64,000 nucleotides of DNA from Athripsodes cinereus. Lineage: Eukaryota > Arthropoda > Insecta > Trichoptera > Leptoceridae. The stretch is from positions 22,395,447-22,459,446 of the forward strand of contig OX388319.1 in the NCBI GenBank assembly GCA_947579605.1, read 5' to 3'. Position numbers and translations under genes: made by a program. The notes beneath the pieces were generated by a model. That model was not told the origin of the DNA and did no database searches. It was given only the letters and a program-made list of their open reading frames with translations. The number at the start of each line of letters is the position of its first letter. Position 1 is the stretch's first letter. This document shows, in pieces, positions 9,847-20,221 of the stretch.

Positions 9847-10429
9847 ATAACTTATAACTTGGAACTTCTACCATGAACCGTCGATTGAGAAATTTAACTT
9901 TATTTTTTTATAATTCTACCGCATCCCCATTATTCCAAGCAACCAACCGCCGCTGCTTATAAGTAGAATATTTAAGGTAAATAATATATCAAAGATACTT
10001 ATATATGTAGGTACCTACCTACCAGATTTTTTTTTTATATAATTGTACATAGTAGGTATTTATTATTTAAAAAATAATCAAAACACTACATAACTAGGGT
10101 TACTTAATAATATCTTGACATTGCCAATTAAAATATATTATTATTTTGTATTATATTTTATCCATCAAATTTACTCTACATTGTGTCAGTGTGAGTAAAA
10201 AAACCTTAAGTGCAAAAAATAAATTATACCACATTTGATTATTATTTATTTTTTGTTTGATTGTATTGGCACTTACAACGTGGTTATCACGAAACATTTT
10301 AAAAATATTTAGTTATAGTTACTATACTATAGTTATACACCACATAAATTTAAGTGGAGTACTACATACTAATTATCCATTTGTGACAAAATTAGAAGAC
10401 ATATTTCATAAAAGTTGATGGGAGAAATC

Positions 10430-10530
10430 ATTATAAAGTGATAATCTCGCCACTGCATATCATCACATTTTTTCTTATGTAAACTGTTTGTTGATTTTGT
10501 TATAAGAGAAGAATGAAATAAATAAAAAAC
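10430..10530 (+). mobile_element. LINE 3' tail T2
   Basis: AAAGTGATAATCTCGCCACTGC, ATCATCACATTTTTTCTTATG and GAAATAAATAAAAAA form a second T2 tail, 600 bases after the previous one and in the same orientation. Confidence 0.65.
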
Positions 10531-10565
10531 ACAGCAATATTAATGTACACCTACACCAATGTCAG

Positions 10566-10690
10566 CTATATTCGTGGGGTAATATCACATGATACAACCA
10601 TAATATTCATGTAAATGTTGATAACGACTATTCTACTCTACCGCGGGATTAGAATGCACACATTTTTGATTTTTGACTTTATTCACATTG
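10566..10690 (+). mobile_element. Fragment of a Gypsy-type LTR
   Basis: GTGGGGTAATATCACATGAT, ATGTAAATGTTGATAACGAC, CTACCGCGGGATT and CACATTGCGCATCGTA match the LTR at 25098-25463 read on its minus strand. The fragment is cut at about 10690, where a MITE-1 half begins. Confidence 0.6.
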
Positions 10691-10757
10691 CGCATCGTAG
10701 GGCTAAGATCAAGACAAAATTAAGATCGCATTCGAATTGTGTCAGGACTAACCCTAT
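10691..10757 (+). mobile_element. MITE-1, right half only
   Basis: GCGCATCGTAGGGCTAAGATCAAGACAAAATTAAGATCG, ending GTGTCAGGACTAACCCT, matches the right arm of the fold-back elements at 16131-16285 and 59263-59474. The left arm is absent. Confidence 0.55.
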
Positions 10758-10787
10758 AGGACAATTTTACAAAAGGGAATATCAAAG

Positions 10788-10935
10788 CAGATGTCCTGGC
10801 TGTGCAATATAAGAGAGTGAATCGGGATGAGGACGGTGGATGACCTGTTCAGAGCAGCACAGGACAGGGATGTTTTTGCCGGAGTGATCGCCAACGTCGG
10901 GGGGACCTGACATTTCACAGATAGAAGAAGAAGAA
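10788..10935 (+). pseudogene. LINE-W ORF2 C-terminus
   Basis: The frame reads QMSWLCNIRE-stop-IGMRTVDDLFRAAQDRD, then FAGVIANVGGT and a stop, followed by an AAGAAGAAGAA tail. The LINE-W copies at 26865-27060, 12826-12965 and 32740-32960 have the same order of blocks. One in-frame stop and truncation make this a dead 3' end. Confidence 0.65.
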
Positions 10936-10937
10936 TA

Positions 10938-11022
10938 TAATTTTGCCCTGGCTGTGAATTGAACCCGGAGCTTCAAGACCCAAAGGCAAGAGCGATACTT
11001 CCGCAGCACACTGGTCGTCAAC
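10938..11022 (-). mobile_element. SINE-2 head fragment
   Basis: On the minus strand: GACCAGTGTGCTGCGGAAGT, TCGCTCTTGCCTTTGGGTC and the B box GGGTTCAATTC, then CAGCCAGGGCA. The SINE-2 at 23938-24175 has the same tRNA-like head. The body and tail are missing. Confidence 0.65.
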
Positions 11023-11299
11023 CATGGGTCAGAAAGGATGTGACTATTAACGCGTACCTACCTACTTCTAAAAAATCTATTTTGTACTTAAGGTTTTTTA
11101 CCTCGCACCTGTACAATTATAATATATAAAAATTAGACGCATTTAAGTGAGGAACATCTAGGTACCTACGATAATGTTGATGATAAAGCAATCACCGTTT
11201 TGGTCATACCTCATAAACTCGAATAAAAACCTGGTAAATCCACTCAATCCACTACCTCATTACAAGATAGCTCGTTATTTCTAAAAAATAAGATTTGGA

Positions 11300-11372
11300 C
11301 TGTCATACATATATACATATATATTTATTATATTATATATATATATATAAAAAATATTATTTTTATTAACAT
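11300..11372. repeat. AT microsatellite
   Basis: Runs of TATATACATATATA and ATATATATATATAA lie in otherwise unassigned DNA. Confidence 0.8.
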
Positions 11373-11421
11373 TATTGTTATTATTCTTAAATATATACAT
11401 ACACCTATTTTTCATAATAGT

Positions 11422-11752
11422 TCAGCGGTTCCCAAACAATGGTCTGCTACGGGACTAGATATAAGCCCGAATTTTTTTTTTAAAAGTCGACTATTTTGTT
11501 CAGAATTTTTTCATTCTGTTTGGCTTAGGCAATGCCCTCAGACTACAAAACCATTTATATATTTCGATTGGGTAACCATAATTACACTACGTAACATTGT
11601 ACAAAATCCAATCGGAAGATGTCATAAGGGCGTCCCCAATGCTTACGAATTGGCTCAAGGCTGGTTTGGGATAAAAAAATGGTCGAAATAAAAAGGTTCC
11701 TGCTAAAAAAAAATCCAAGAAGCCCCTGTTCGCAAAAGGTCGTGAGCCACTG
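11422..11752. mobile_element. Possible hAT-type MITE
   Basis: The left end CAGCGGTTCCCAAACAATGG and the right end GGTCGTGAGCCACTG resemble the CAGNGGTTCTCAAA-type inverted ends of many hAT elements. The flanking 8-mers (TAATAGTT and TTTTTGAA) do not match, so the duplication is lost or the limits are wrong. No transposase is visible. Confidence 0.4.
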
Positions 11753-11767
11753 TTTTTGAAAGATTTT

Positions 11768-11905
11768 TGGATAACATCAACCGAGATCTGGAGGAGCTCA
11801 ATGCTAAAGGCGACTGACAGTCCATTGCTCAGGATAGAATGGCTTGGAGATCTATTGTTTCGGAGGCAAAGGTCTTACAAGAGCTGTTCGGTCATCGGAA
11901 GTAAG
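11768..11905 (+). pseudogene. LINE ORF2 C-terminus
   Basis: The frame DNINRDLEELNAKGD-stop-QSIAQDRMAWRS, then VSEAKVLQELFGHRK and a terminal stop matches the LEELN..AQDR..WR..V.EAK ending common in LINE ORF2 proteins. One in-frame stop and loss of all upstream domains make it a fragment. Confidence 0.6.
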
Positions 11906-12149
11906 TTAGTAAGCACATAAGTACTTTTATTTTAGGTTGTTCATTTTTTTTATAGATAGGGGGATTTTTGTGGTCCATATTGCATTTAATATTGATTGTT
12001 GTAATATTTATTGTGTTAACCGTTTGTTGCTTTCGAAAAATTAATAAATAAATAAGAAATACCAACCGTTCACAGATTGCTCTTAAATTCACAGAAAAAT
12101 CACGGAAATGGTGAAGGTTTTTGTTTATCAATTCATATTATTGTTAATT

Positions 12150-12330
12150 TTATTAAATAAAATATAATGATATATTATTGAGCACTGTTTAATCTCTACT
12201 TTGTTAGGATAGATACCGAACAAAGTGCAAATTAAACAGTGCTCAATAATATATTTTTATATTTTATTTAATAAAATTAAAAATGGATTTCCACAGCGTA
12301 AACACAAAAACTCTTGGATTATCATATTAT
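12150..12330. mobile_element. Penelope-like palindromic end plus ORF start
   Basis: Two inverted arms, each containing TATTATTGAGCACTGTTTAAT and an AATAAAAT-rich flank, meet around CTTTGTTAGGATAGATACC. The right arm continues into ATGGATTTCCACAGCGTAAAC at 12283, identical to the sequence after the PLE end at 29566-29602. This copy therefore has the same head-to-head end and ORF start (MDFHSVNTKT) but has lost the CUGANGA block between the arms. Confidence 0.6.
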
Positions 12331-12469
12331 TGTGTTTTATTTTCATTTCAACAGTTTAACAGTATACATTACAAAATATGAGTTACATAGTTAATAAACC
12401 AAAACAGTTTGCAGTAATATTACAAGTTTTTCATCGATACATAATAATATAATTATGTTTTAAAATCCT

Positions 12470-12530
12470 AAATTACTCGCTAACGAGTGGATGTTCTTGA
12501 GAAAAATAGAATAGAATATGTTTTAAAAGT
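12470..12530 (-). repeat. Dispersed repeat with CACTCGTTAGCGAGTG core
   Basis: The minus strand matches two plus-strand copies at 48843-48895 and 48980-49030: CTATTCTATTTTTCTCAAG followed by CATCCACTCGTTAGCGAGT. The 16-bp core is palindromic. I take it to be a piece of an unidentified element. Confidence 0.5.
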
Positions 12531-12825
12531 GTTATTAATTAAAGTGTGTATATAAAAATCTAAATTTTATGTACCTTAAATTATAGAAAAACTAAAATAT
12601 ACAAATGATGAAGCGCTATTGTATACCCATTCATCAAAAAAGTATTTAATGGTTTACTTAAATGTAACGTAAACCTCACAAGTGATTGTGTGAAGTTGTC
12701 AAAATCAGTGGGGGAAGGGGTTCATAAAAAAATAAGTGGGGGAAGGGTTTCATAAAAAAATAAACTTAGATTGACAACTATAGAGAGTAGAAAAATAATT
12801 TATATGCTATCCTAAAACTGGTCAT

Positions 12826-12965
12826 AGAAGGGAAGATTGAGGGCCGTAGGGGGGTTGGAAGAAGACGGCTTTCTTGGCTTCAGAACATTCAGGAGTGGAC
12901 CGGGATGAGAGGTGTGGAGGAGCTGTTTCGTGCTTTTAAAACCAGTACTTATATTGCAGATGGAT
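12826..12965 (+). pseudogene. LINE-W ORF2 C-terminus
   Basis: The frame reads VIEGKIEGRRGVGRRRLSWL, QNIQEWTGMRGVEELFRAF and then breaks. It parallels the copy at 26865-27060. It lacks the final AAQDRD block. Confidence 0.65.
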
Positions 12966-13479
12966 AAATATATTCTACAAAATATACCTTCATTTTAAAC
13001 ACCGTGTATTCAGCGCAATGATGGAAGAGGCGGTACCCATACCGAATGTCTTTATTTTTTATGGAGCAGAACGAATTCTTGGCATGATTTTAATACATTC
13101 GTCCGTTGGTTACCCTTGATGTAGATAATTATATCAAAATACAATTATTAAAGGGAAGGTGTATGATTTTTTTAGTGTGTACGATATTTAATATTTTTAA
13201 ATTATGCACCCACTAAGTTTCTCAAGCCGATCATGATACCTATTTTGTTTCTATGTTTCCTTAAAGCATTATTTACATTGTTTTAATTAATCTCAGATGA
13301 TTTTCATGCACAATGGTGTGCTTTCTATACATGCAAAAAAATATCACCTTTGCCTACATTTGAAGCTGGATATATTATTAATTTATTTATGAGCAGAATA
13401 TACAGCTAAAACGGCTTTTATAGTAGTCCAATAAACATATACTTGTTAAACAAAAACATGAAAACAAAAGTGGAAAACG

Positions 13480-13757
13480 ACCAATTCTTAAATTGTTTTT
13501 TAAAATCTATGAAATCGTGAAATATCTCAAATATCTCTACCAAATCGAGGATCTGGCGAGGGGTGTGGGTGGAGGGTATCATAATGATAAAAAAATAATT
13601 ACACTAACATTTATTACATTAACAACAAACGCAAACAATAAGAAATATCGCTACATAAATCAAAAAGAAAAAAAAAAACTACAATCCACACACCTATCAC
13701 TCCAAAGGGACCGGGAACTATGTATACGATAGGAAGGGGCTAGGGGACGGATGCTGA
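13480..13757 (-). pseudogene. LINE 3' UTR, left of the hAT insertion
   Basis: The region at 13640-13757 (CACTCCAAAGGGACCGGGAAC, GGGGCTAGGGGACGGATGC) is homologous in reverse to the LINE 3' UTR at 37960-38060. It continues the LINE whose C-terminus lies at 14676-14860; the element at 13766-14667 splits the two. The LINE therefore runs right to left. Confidence 0.6.
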
Positions 13758-13765
13758 GTTAGAAG

Positions 13766-14667
13766 TAGAGGGTTACTCCCGGGAATTCCCGCCCGGGAAT
13801 TCCCGGGAAAACCCTCTAATTTTTATTTCCCGTTTCCCGGGAAAAAAACGAATCCTTTCCCGGGAAAAAATACAAATTATTAGTCATGCAGATTGCCATA
13901 CCGATACCGAAATCTTTGTTTAGTTAACTGTAATAGTCGTGATAAACTTGTAGAAGCTGACGAATATTTTGATATGAAAATATGAAAAATAATATTAATT
14001 ACCAATATAAGTGTTATACTTTAAAAAAAAACTTAATTATAGCTTCAATGTATTCGTTTGAAAGAAGCATAATTATTCTAAATATAATTCGAAATCGGAG
14101 GTGTGTTTGGCCGACAATGTATAAGAATCCTACAATTTTTCATGTTTTTTTTTTACATATTTCGAAAAGTTAGATAGTTCTTAAAAATATTAGTGCAGCC
14201 AACTGTCATTTTTTTTTGTTTTATTCATGGATATTAACCGATATAAAAAATCTTTTTTTGTCGAAATTTCTCATTTTTTAAAGTCAAAAATCTTTAAAAA
14301 GCTTTGCCAACATCCATAACATTTTTTTGCTTGATAGGATGATCAAAAATTAAAAGTTTATGTATTTTGTAAACAATTTTTATTTTGATATAACATAGAG
14401 TACCTAAATAAATCTCGTCAGTCAGCTATTTAGTTTTTTTTTAAGCAAATTACTTATATTGGTAACAAAAATTTGATTTTTTTTTATCAAATCAAAATGT
14501 TTGCAAGGGTCAACAAGTTATGAGAGTTTTTATACCAAATTTGTTGAAAATTGAATATTTATAAATATAATAATGAATTTCCCGGGATTCCCGGGAATCC
14601 CGGGAAATTCATTTTAAAATTTCCCGTTTCCCGGGAACAAAAATAATCCGGGAAAAGATACCCTCTA
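13766..14667. mobile_element. hAT-type non-autonomous element, 902 bp, 8-bp TSD
   Basis: GTTAGAAG is duplicated exactly at 13758-13765 and 14668-14675. The element starts TAGAGGGTTACTCCCGGG and ends CCGGGAAAAGATACCCTCTA, so the ends are inverted repeats TAGAGGGTA. Subterminal regions hold many CCCGGGAATTCCCGGG-type palindromes. An 8-bp duplication is the hAT signature. No transposase ORF is present. About 550 bp of the interior (13980-14575) is homologous to 20990-21560 inside the other hAT-type element, whose ends differ. Confidence 0.85.
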
Positions 14668-14675
14668 GTTAGAAG

Positions 14676-14860
14676 ACAATATTTAAGTACTTTTTGACGG
14701 CGTATTTAAATCCATTAAAAGATTGAGATATTCTATGAAAAGAAGGAAGATTATTCCAGCAACGAGCACCACATACTGAGAATGATTGAGAGTGTAAATT
14801 CTTTGATATTTACCTTCTTACTAACTATAAGACATCAAATATTTTCAGTCTCATGACTAG
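14676..14860 (-). pseudogene. LINE ORF2 C-terminus
   Basis: The minus-strand frame KNLHSQSFSVCGARCWNNLP, SFHRISQSFNGFKYAVKKYL ends in a stop. The ARxWNNLP block is the standard C-terminal signature of CR1/Jockey/L2-like ORF2 proteins. A second copy at 23180-23350 reads YFSKSFSVNGARCWNNLP. Its 3' UTR continues across the hAT insertion at 13480-13757. Confidence 0.72.
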
Positions 14861-14869
14861 GGCCATCTT

Positions 14870-15110
14870 TCCCATCACGGCATCTTCCACATGAATATTA
14901 GCCAGCACAACAACTGATTGTAAAAAGGATGTGGTCTTTTACGTTTTAATTAAGGTACTCAGGATGGGTGGAAAACTTAATTGCTGAACTGAAGTTGCTC
15001 AATGCCTTAAAACGTGATGTTTAATGTATACCTTGTCTTTTACAGGGCACTCGAAAGCTTACAGACGAGAGTGGAAGGCTTATTCTTTAGCAGAGATTCC
15101 ATAGGATAAA
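14870..15110 (-). repeat. Repeat A, diverged copy
   Basis: Reading along the plus strand: CCCATCACGGCATCTTCCACA, CTCAGGATGGGTGG, CTTTTACAGGGCACTCGAAAGCTTACAG, GAGAGTGGAAGGC and CCATAGGATA. This is the full order of repeat A in reverse with small gaps. Confidence 0.7.
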
Positions 15111-15412
15111 GTATACGCTCTATACTTATGACATATGACAAGTAATAGGACAATAATTGCGTGTGTGGGTGTACTATGTGGGCGTGAGTGTTGGTAAGTG
15201 CTTAAGGCAAAATACATGCTATATGTATGTGTGTTACTGTTGGTGATACATATGTGCTGGTTTTGCTCATATTTTTACTTTTATTTTTAGTTTTAAGTTA
15301 GATTAGGCTTAATACTCGTAAATGTAAATTTATATTGTGTTATAGTTAAAGGATTATCTTAGAGCTCGTTTAATATGATTGTATTGATTGAATAATTGTG
15401 TGTTAATAAATA

Positions 15413-15470
15413 AGCAGCTGGTCTGCTGGCTACCCCACTTATGGGACATTCCGTGATGGTATATTAATAG
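15413..15470 (+). repeat. Repeat A, 3' terminal fragment
   Basis: GCAGCTGGTCTGCTGGCTACC, CCACTTATGGGACATTCC and GTGATGGTATATTAATAG are the last 55 bases of repeat A. Confidence 0.7.
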
Positions 15471-15689
15471 TTAAAAAATAAATAAATAAAAATATTTAAA
15501 TAAATAAAAAAATCACTTAACACTTTATGAAAAGATAACGCAAAGCGATTTACAACGGTAAAATACTTAGAAAAAATAAGAATCTTAAAAATACAATTTT
15601 CACATTCAACTGGATATCGAAACAGACTAGAATCTCGTGTATGCGAGGACAGTCTGAATGCGTCATATGAATTAATTAAATTAATTTAT

Positions 15690-16130
15690 TTATTTATTCA
15701 AACAATGGACGACATAATTATGCATTTGATACATCTTATATTAACATTAAACGTACCTATTTGCAAACACAATTGTACAAAAAAAAAGGTGTATATCAAT
15801 GCTCACTACTCAATACTCGTATCAAATCGACAGATACCACTACAAATTGTTAGATGATGTCAATAATGCTTTCTTTAAACAGACTTAAAAGTATACAGGT
15901 TGGACCAAGGCACGCCCTCTACATCAGCAAACGTTTATAACTAAACGTCTCACAAACTATCTCATTCTAATGTTTCGCGTGATTCCTTCATGAACTAAAC
16001 AATCTCAAAAATAATAGCCATAAATCAAGCCAGTCCAATCCAATCTTGTGTTGTAAATAATGATGTTTTTAGTCATTATTTAGTTACTCCCAAGATATCA
16101 TAAACTCTTTCACCTCACTACAGCAGGGTT
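15690..16130. other. LINE tail remnant and unassigned DNA
   Basis: ATTTATTTATTTATTCAAAC followed by GGACGACATAATTATGC looks like a reversed LINE tail. The rest, up to the MITE at 16131, holds nothing I recognise. Confidence 0.4.
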
Positions 16131-16285
16131 ATTCTGGACACGATCTTAATCTTGTGAAAAATACCACGCTACCTCTGCCAGGAGATAGGTAATAGGTTTG
16201 CATGTATTTTTGACTAGTGTCTCTTCACGCGTTATGTGATTAAGATCGAGACAAGATTGAGATTGTGTCCGGAATAACCCTGCTG
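16131..16285. mobile_element. MITE-1, complete fold-back copy
   Basis: The ends are inverted: CAGCAGGGTTATTCTGGACA on the left and GTCCGGAATAACCCTGCTG on the right, each followed inward by ACGATCTTAATCTTG. The centre keeps CTTCACGCGTTATGTGATTAAGATCG. No ORF. Other copies are at 49437-49637, 59263-59474 and, as halves, 10691-10757 and 44915-44998. Confidence 0.75.
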
Positions 16286-16834
16286 CTCCCAGCCATGATG
16301 GACAGAAGTCTCTGGAAGGATAGCAACGAACTATCGACCTAGCTAGGATAAGTAGAAAAAGAGGACAAACTTATGTTGTAATATTTTGCATCACTAAAAT
16401 AGATTTACACACAATGACCTCTATTGTTCCTCTTTTCCCTTTAGCACTTCTCTCGGGAGCACAGAGCAAAAACCAACCTCATCCATTTAGAGCGTCTCTG
16501 CACCAATTGAATCACCTCTTCCTACGACATTCCTAACGCTGTAACATCTGCCAAACCTTCAGGTATATCATCTGTGGATTAATGAAACCTCCTATGTGAT
16601 GATTTATCAAGATTTTACAGGAGATCAAACACTGTTTTACTGGATGACTTTTTCTATGTATCTGATTCTATACGAGGAAGGTGTATTAGAAATGAAGTAA
16701 ATTGAGTGTTAAGGCGTTTTTTTTTTAAATCTCAGATTTTTTTTAAGTAGATGCGAGTTTACACAAATTATCACGAATAATTTGGTATTATATCTCATGT
16801 TAAGAATTTATACAATTTTTTTATTGTTTGACTG
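16286..16834. other. No recognised feature
   Basis: Unassigned, AT-rich DNA without open frames or repeats matched elsewhere in the window. Confidence 0.5.
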
Positions 16835-17156
16835 GATTTGGCCACAATACCAATCAGACATGTCGATTGGAGAACAATGTTTTGTATCTCATATTTCAGA
16901 TCTCTTCAGATAATTGCTTCTATGGTTTGCATTGAATGTTGTACGATTGATGGACCTTATATCGTGACGGTGAGAATGACGAAATTGGTGAACGTTGTCC
17001 ATGAACTCTGAATGTTTAAGCCAGCCAATTCGTAAGCGTTGGGACGCCTTTCTCACTTCTTTCGACTTGATTTTGTACAACGTTACATTGTGTAAACATT
17101 GTTCTCCAATCAAAATGTCTGATTGGTTTTGCCATATAGGCGTTGTGCCCAAATCC
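16835..17156. mobile_element. MITE-4, fold-back element
   Basis: The left arm (GGATTTGGCCACAATACC, CAATCAGACATGTCGATTGG, AGAACAATGTTT) is the reverse complement of the right arm (AACATTGTTCTCCAATC, AAAATGTCTGATTGG, GTGCCCAAATCC). The middle holds GATGGACCTTATATCGTGACGG, shared with 8330-8560 and 26230-26420. Candidate flanking ATTGTTT copies exist but do not sit flush with the arms. Confidence 0.65.
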
Positions 17157-18514
17157 AAAATTGTTTAAATTTTAAAAAAATGCTGTCCACTTGTCAAACT
17201 AGCAGCCGATAAAGTGTCAAATATTTGTAAAAATTTCCACATGGGAGGTTTCGTGGATCCATCAACAATATAATAAGAGGAATATCTATTGTTTGAAATT
17301 TCTCATAGATAAAATAATTAGATATTATAATTATTATTATTTCCTCTTTGTAGTAGCTTCATGTTTGATATTGACAATAAAGATTTAATCTGTTCATATA
17401 ATTTAAGGCGAATTCTACATTTAGATATCAATACTCGTAGACACTCCCACTTCTAATTAGTTTCCTCTTTGTTATAATATAATATATAAAATGATTAGGT
17501 GTTTGTCTCATTCAGTGACGATATTAATTTCGTTTTTACCGTGAACAGTAAGATATCAATCAATTTCATTGTTTTATAAGAAGGTGAAATTAATGATACC
17601 TATCTACCTATGGTCGATATGAAAAAAACCAATTGCTTTTTTGTACGTAGGTAACATATAATTAAACAACTAGACAATTTTTTTAGATGCGCCGTTTTGT
17701 GGAAAAACCATCGCAAGGGCCCATTCAAGAATCATAGCACATCTCCTGAACAATAGAGTCTTTAACTCTTCCTTGAACACCTTCATACTCAAATCTAAGC
17801 CCATTCAATCCGATAGCAGGAATCAGTTTCTTTATTCTAATTGTGCGCGCCTAATATTTAACAATAATTATTTAGAGTAGATACTTATCATACACCAATA
17901 TGTCCTTCATAAGTGAAAATGAGATAATGGACATTTTTTGTTTTTGTAAAATGTGGGCATTTTTTTATTTTATTTTGGATTTCTCATACATTATCTTGTA
18001 AATTTAACATCATTATCAACACAAAAACATAAATAATCACAAATAAAACCATTAAAATTACCAACAATTCTATGGACATATTGGATTTAGAAGTGCATCG
18101 ATGGACAAATGCGGTTTTTTTGCTGGCTTTTTATTTCAATTATTTTCCTTACTTTGTCAGGATCAACAATTTTAACAATTGTACCTATACATTTTCAGTG
18201 CTTTGAGCATTAATTTTTCAATAAAATATCAGAACACAGCACACGCGAAAACTAGAAAAATAATTATGGCCGCCATAGTGAAAGATTGCTGTATGTTGAT
18301 TGACCGGTTTGGACTCATGTGAATTCGATATAAAACTATTCATGAACATATTAGGTTTTGAAATGATTTTGATTTTTTAGACAGTATTTTAATAATAAAT
18401 CTGTGGACATATGTGAGTAAGATCAAAACTAAACCAAAGTAAAAATGATTCTCTATGCGTCCATATAATAAAGTGAAATTTTGTACCTGGTGGACATACC
18501 GGAGATTGATAAGT
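17157..18514. other. No gene; one short shared repeat
   Basis: AACTAGCAGCCGATAAAGTG at 17198 recurs at 26064, close to MITE-4-related sequence in both places, which suggests that repeat is longer than its palindromic core. The remainder is AT-rich with no feature I can support. Confidence 0.5.
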
Positions 18515-18683
18515 ATCTACTCTAATTATTTATTTATTTATCAAGCAATTTTACATAGAAATACAACCATCCAATCAATATACAGCGAGCGATTTAATCA
18601 CGGAGGAGCAAAATCTTCCAACTCACCCAATTTAATGAAACTTTCACATAAAAACCTTTACAGAAAGAACATAGGAGGTACAA
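18515..18683 (-). mobile_element. LINE 3' tail T1, left of a SINE insertion
   Basis: AATCAATATACAGCGAGCG, AAATCTTCCAACTCACCC and AATTTAATGAAACTTTCACA match the T1-type LINE 3' UTR at 62178-62330. It continues at 18865 beyond the SINE. Confidence 0.65.
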
Positions 18684-18864
18684 AGTTCGTCGGTAGCCTG
18701 GAGGTAGAGTCTCGGCCTCTTGAACAAGGGGTCCGCGGTTCGATCCCAGGTGCCGACAAACTCCCCTTTCACGACACAAGTTTTTAGCTTACTGTGGAAG
18801 GTGTATAAAGTTGTATTTGGGTTTATAACAAAACCCAGATATATCTTTTTTTTTTAAAAAAAAG
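18684..18864 (+). mobile_element. SINE-1, nested in a LINE 3' region
   Basis: GTTCGTCGGTAGCCTGGAGG opens the copy. The B box is GGTTCGATCCC. The end is CAGATATATC followed by T and A runs. It separates the two halves of a minus-strand LINE end (18515-18683 and 18865-19080), so it arrived after that LINE. Confidence 0.82.
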
Positions 18865-19080
18865 GGGAAGAATAGGTAGGAAAAGAGATTAGGAAACAGA
18901 TGCCAAATTTTGATTGAGAAAATGGTTCTTTGTCGCTCACTTGAAATCATGAAGAGTGGAGAGCAACTTTATATTCTGAAAAGCAGACTATTACAACAGC
19001 TTGCACCATGAATAGAAAATGAGTTCGCAAAAAGTCTGAAAAATGAGCTGGTATCGTCAGAAGACGCTCGCTTTCAATCC
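18865..19080 (-). pseudogene. LINE ORF2 C-terminus, right of the SINE insertion
   Basis: The minus-strand frame DDTSSFFRLFANSFSIHGAS, CCNSLLFRI, stop parallels the FSVxGARCWNNLP endings at 14676-14860 and 23180-23350, with Arg and Trp of that block lost. Its 3' UTR contains CAAATTTTGATTGAG and AAACAGATGCC, also found at 62310-62330. Confidence 0.55.
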
Positions 19081-19364
19081 ATCAATTTATTGTCAATATA
19101 ATTATTTTATCAATTCATTGAACAGGCCCGTTTTAGCAATGCGGCTATTTTTCAATTCAGTATAACTGTATAACTTTTTAAACTGAACTTGGAAAGCTGT
19201 CGAATTAGAAATAGTAGGTAGTTATAATAGAAATGACTAGAATATTAACTTAGAAACAAAAGCATGGTCTTATCTAGTGATGTACAATAGAAACCAACAT
19301 TATCATCCGCATCCACAAGAAAGATGAAAATTAATTTTTAAATGAAACACGATATCTAGTTATT

Positions 19365-19560
19365 CCACTGTTGTCTTTATTAATTTTGCGAGCCGAATTT
19401 CAAGAGCTTCCGCTCTCATCGTCAGGCAACAGTGAAGTGAGTATAACTGAGTTTCACTTTTGCCTGACGATGAGAACGGAAGCTCTTGAAAGCCGGCTCG
19501 CAAAATTAATAAAGTCAATCGTGGTTCGTTTAAAAATGATTAATATGAACTTCCACCAAG
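19365..19560. mobile_element. Penelope-like palindromic end, second family, plus ORF start
   Basis: Two arms of about 55 bp are inverted copies of each other: ATTAATTTTGCGAGCCG...CTTCCGCTCTCATCGTCAGGC and its complement GCCTGACGATGAGAACGG...CGGCTCGCAAAATTAAT. A spacer of about 35 bp separates them. Each arm holds a CUGACGA...GAAA block. The right arm runs on to ATGAACTTCCACCAAG at 19544, paralleling the ATGGATTTCCACAGC of the first family. Confidence 0.65.
19459..19502 (+). ncRNA. Hammerhead-like motif (candidate), with inverted partner at 19390-19427
   Basis: CTGACGA at 19464-19470 is followed by a GAG...CTC stem around AACGGAAG and then GAAA at 19488-19491. The inverted partner reads CTGACGA, GAG...CTC around AGCGGAAG, then GAAA. 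CUGANGA and GAAA are the two core strands of a hammerhead ribozyme. There is one extra U before stem II and I could not place the cleavage strand, so this is a candidate only. Confidence 0.5.
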
Positions 19561-20221
19561 ATTAATCGGTCGATTAATTAAACTTTATTAAGACAAAAAT
19601 TTATTAGTAATTACTACAGCAATCTGTAACTAAACTTCACTTTATCTTAAATCTAAATACACAATATATTCTTAAAGTAATTATAGGAATGATGAGATTT
19701 ACTGCTTCGTTATACTCAAGTCTGGTCTGGAGCAGTAGGTATTTATTTTGTAGAATATTGTAATATTAAAAAAAATTATTAAATATCTATTTAAAAAAGA
19801 AAAAAAAATTACAAAAATAATAACGAGATCGCAAGAATCGATCCAAAATGAAGGAATCTGAATTCGAACATTTCTGAGAAGCGAGGGGTGGAGGGTAGGA
19901 GCAAACTCCTTTGATACTGTTTTTCTATACCCTTGGTAGAATATCACATCACATTTTTTTGCGATGTTAAATCCTGTTTATAATATGTTATTTGTGCATC
20001 TGCATCTAAGTACGACATTCGATACGTGGTAATTACAAAAATAAGTGTTTTTTCCTTTATTTTCGTGGCACAGTATCCAAAATCTTGTAAAATATGAACG
20101 GATCACGCCATGTAGTTGAAGTATGACAGCCGTCGATGAAGTATGACAGTCGTCGAATTATAAAATATTGCCCGGAATGAATTATGAAATATTGCACCAA
20201 GTGAATCAAGAACCAATAATT

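Noticed and set aside
11422..11752. Firm hAT element
   Set aside because: Ends look hAT-like but the flanking 8-mers do not match, so it is listed only at low confidence.
16828..17165. ATTGTTT as the target duplication of MITE-4
   Set aside because: The copies lie several bases away from the inverted arms on each side, so they may be chance in AT-rich DNA.
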